From assembly GCF_003952225.1 (NCBI RefSeq), contig NZ_CP034437.1, positions 5,222,501 to 5,286,500 on the forward strand: a DNA stretch of 64,000 nucleotides, in the 5' to 3' direction. The translations under genes were made by a program, and so were the position numbers. The stretch's first letter is position 1; every line of letters begins with the position of its first letter. Of this stretch, positions 62,950 to 64,000 are shown in pieces. Under the pieces are notes generated by a model that did not search any database, was not told the origin of the DNA, and saw only the letters and a program-made list of their open reading frames with translations. Source of the stretch: Paenibacillus albus. GTDB lineage: Bacteria; Bacillota; Bacilli; Paenibacillales; Paenibacillaceae.

Positions 62950-63840
62950 ATGAATTTATTAAGATTTCAAATTTTGGTAATGCTAGAACGCCTGAAAAAG
63001 GTCACTTCCGTCGCCGAAGAGCTCGGTGTAAAGCAGCCAACAGTCAGTTTTCATATGAAAAAGCTAGAAGAAGAATGGGGAATGCCCCTATTTGAAATCA
63101 AAACAGGCAAAGTGCTGCTCACTGAAGCCGGACGATTGCTGCATCATTACGCTTCAGATATGATTCGCATTTACAAAGAAGCGGAGCTTCGTTTTGCAGC
63201 CCTTCAGCAGACAGGCAACCAACATTTCGTTATTGGTTGTACGGACATCGCATCCTCCATCCTCTTCTCGAAGGACTGGTTTACACTCGTGAACGAAGGT
63301 CTGGAGATTCAGATCAAGTTCGAAACCGGACCGAGCGCAATCCTTCTCGAAGGGCTCAAAGATCGCTCCATCGATCTCATCGTGAACGGCGGTGCTATGG
63401 TTAATCAAACAGCGGAGTCGATGCTTCAATCGGAAGTCATTCGAGAGATCCCGATGGCCATCTATATGGCGAATACACATCCTTTCTCCAAAGCGCCATC
63501 CATCCCATCGTATCGGTTATCCGCTTATAACTTCGTCGCTGTGGATGATATTGACTTACAAGCATCGATGCGGCGATGGGAGGATAGCGAGAAGGTGAAG
63601 CTGGCGGTAAAGTTAAGCACTGACCGCGTTATGCAAGCCTTAAGTGCCGTCCGATCAGGCGCCGTGCTGTCCACCCTTCCAGCTCTCCGCTCCCCCCAGC
63701 TGCTGTCAGGGCTTACTCAGGTGCCGCTCAGCGGTGAGCAGCCGAGTTATGCGTTGACCGCCATGTGGCGCAGCGATTATTGGAACCCTGCGCTCATTCA
63801 GCGGATGCTGCTATTCATTAAGGATCTACTCGCACAATAA
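62950..63840 (+). CDS. LysR-family transcriptional regulator
   Basis: 296 residues. The N-terminal HTH (MNLLRFQILVMLERLKKVTS, VAEELGVKQPTVSFHMKKLE) is followed by a substrate-binding domain (about 90-296). Effector unknown. Unusually it sits between phoU and the pst operon, divergent from pstS. AGGGG precedes the ATG. LysR proteins often control the divergent gene, but no known LysR regulates pst, so its target remains open. Confidence 0.92.
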   Translation: MNLLRFQILVMLERLKKVTSVAEELGVKQPTVSFHMKKLEEEWGMPLFEIKTGKVLLTEAGRLLHHYASDMIRIYKEAELRFAALQQTGNQHFVIGCTDIASSILFSKDWFTLVNEGLEIQIKFETGPSAILLEGLKDRSIDLIVNGGAMVNQTAESMLQSEVIREIPMAIYMANTHPFSKAPSIPSYRLSAYNFVAVDDIDLQASMRRWEDSEKVKLAVKLSTDRVMQALSAVRSGAVLSTLPALRSPQLLSGLTQVPLSGEQPSYALTAMWRSDYWNPALIQRMLLFIKDLLAQ

Positions 63841-63881
63841 AAAAGCAGCTAACCGAAGTTAAACTTCGATTAGCTGCTTAA
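63836..63881. terminator. Bidirectional terminator between lysR-type gene and phoU
   Basis: AAGCAGCTAA.CGAAGTT/AACTTCG.TTAGCTGCTT long stem with A6 on the left for the minus strand and T-rich right side. It separates two converging genes. Confidence 0.9.
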
Positions 63882-63915
63882 CAGTATGAATAATACGATG
63901 GCGGTAAACGTTAAC

Positions 63916-64000
63916 TTAAGCGTTCAAATCAGGTCTTGAACCTGTTACCAGGTATACGACAGATTCACCAATGTTCGTTGCATGGTCGGCGAAACGTTCA
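63916..64000 (-). CDS. phoU: Phosphate-signalling protein PhoU, C-terminal end
   Basis: Only the last 28 codons are in the window; the open frame ends ERFADHATNIGESVVYLVTG and then SRPDLNA-stop, the typical PhoU C terminus (ERxADHATNIAE). The protein inhibits the PhoR kinase when phosphate is plentiful and interacts with PstB. The rest lies beyond base 64000. Confidence 0.9.
   Translation of the reverse strand, partial: ERFADHATNIGESVVYLVTGSRPDLNA

Overview
The window looks like a chromosomal segment of a spore-forming, low-to-mid-GC Gram-positive bacterium of the Paenibacillaceae (Paenibacillus/Cohnella type). The evidence is an alpha/beta-type small acid-soluble spore protein, ytaF, SleB-type and VanY-like wall enzymes, strong GGAGG ribosome binding sites, the polA/mutM/ytaF/coaE/nrdR neighbourhood known from Bacillales, a T-box leader, the yojF/bshB2 bacillithiol pair and class I lysyl-tRNA synthetase. 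No phage, insertion sequence or CRISPR array was seen.

Layout. 0.1-11.8 kb: chemoreceptor, DinB and DHH proteins, a spore-cortex-type hydrolase, an MFS transporter, a DrrAB-like ABC exporter, a spermidine-synthase-like protein, an SDR/MerR divergent pair and MsrA. 12-16.2 kb: one 1,408-residue pseudokinase/NTPase-like/helical/GAF/GGDEF protein. 16.4-18.8 kb: an epoxide-hydrolase-like protein and a thioredoxin-reductase-like flavoprotein. 18.8-22.1 kb: a vanY-vanZ-vanR-vanS-like operon without vanHAX. 22.2-24.7 kb: DoxX behind twin palindromes, a methyltransferase, an ABC ATPase and a VOC protein. 24.7-26.6 kb: class I LysRS behind a lysine-type T-box. 26.9-30 kb: a sugar ABC importer whose first permease is frame-disrupted. 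30-31.1 kb: bshB2-yojF. 31.4-39.4 kb: a surface cluster (2,026-residue secreted PHP-domain protein, small secreted protein, membrane glycosyltransferase). 39.5-42.4 kb: frame-disrupted hupE, a WG-repeat protein, and a tRNA-Ala facing an inverted tRNA-like element. 42.5-45.7 kb: MocR/flavoprotein pair, then a nuclease-fold/wHTH protein and a 50-bp-period repeat array. 45.9-56.1 kb: GH130 enzyme, nrdR, SASP, and the coaE-ytaF-mutM-polA block interrupted by an ADP-ribosylglycohydrolase-like gene. 56.2-59 kb: an EAL/GGDEF pair. 59.1-64 kb: pstSCAB, a LysR regulator and the end of phoU.

Themes: cyclic-di-GMP turnover (three proteins), envelope and cell-wall modification (VanY/VanZ, SleB-type, lytic transglycosylase, surface proteins), phosphate uptake, and redox and thiol defence (MsrA, BshB2, DoxX, flavoproteins). 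Four genes carry small apparent indels: a sugar permease, hupE, the ADP-ribosylglycohydrolase, and possibly the WG-protein start. Two of these lie exactly at slippery heptamers. The candidates most worth following are the convergent tRNA-Ala/tRNA-like pair, the nuclease-wHTH gene beside its repeat array, the giant PHP-domain surface protein and the T-box/class I LysRS locus.
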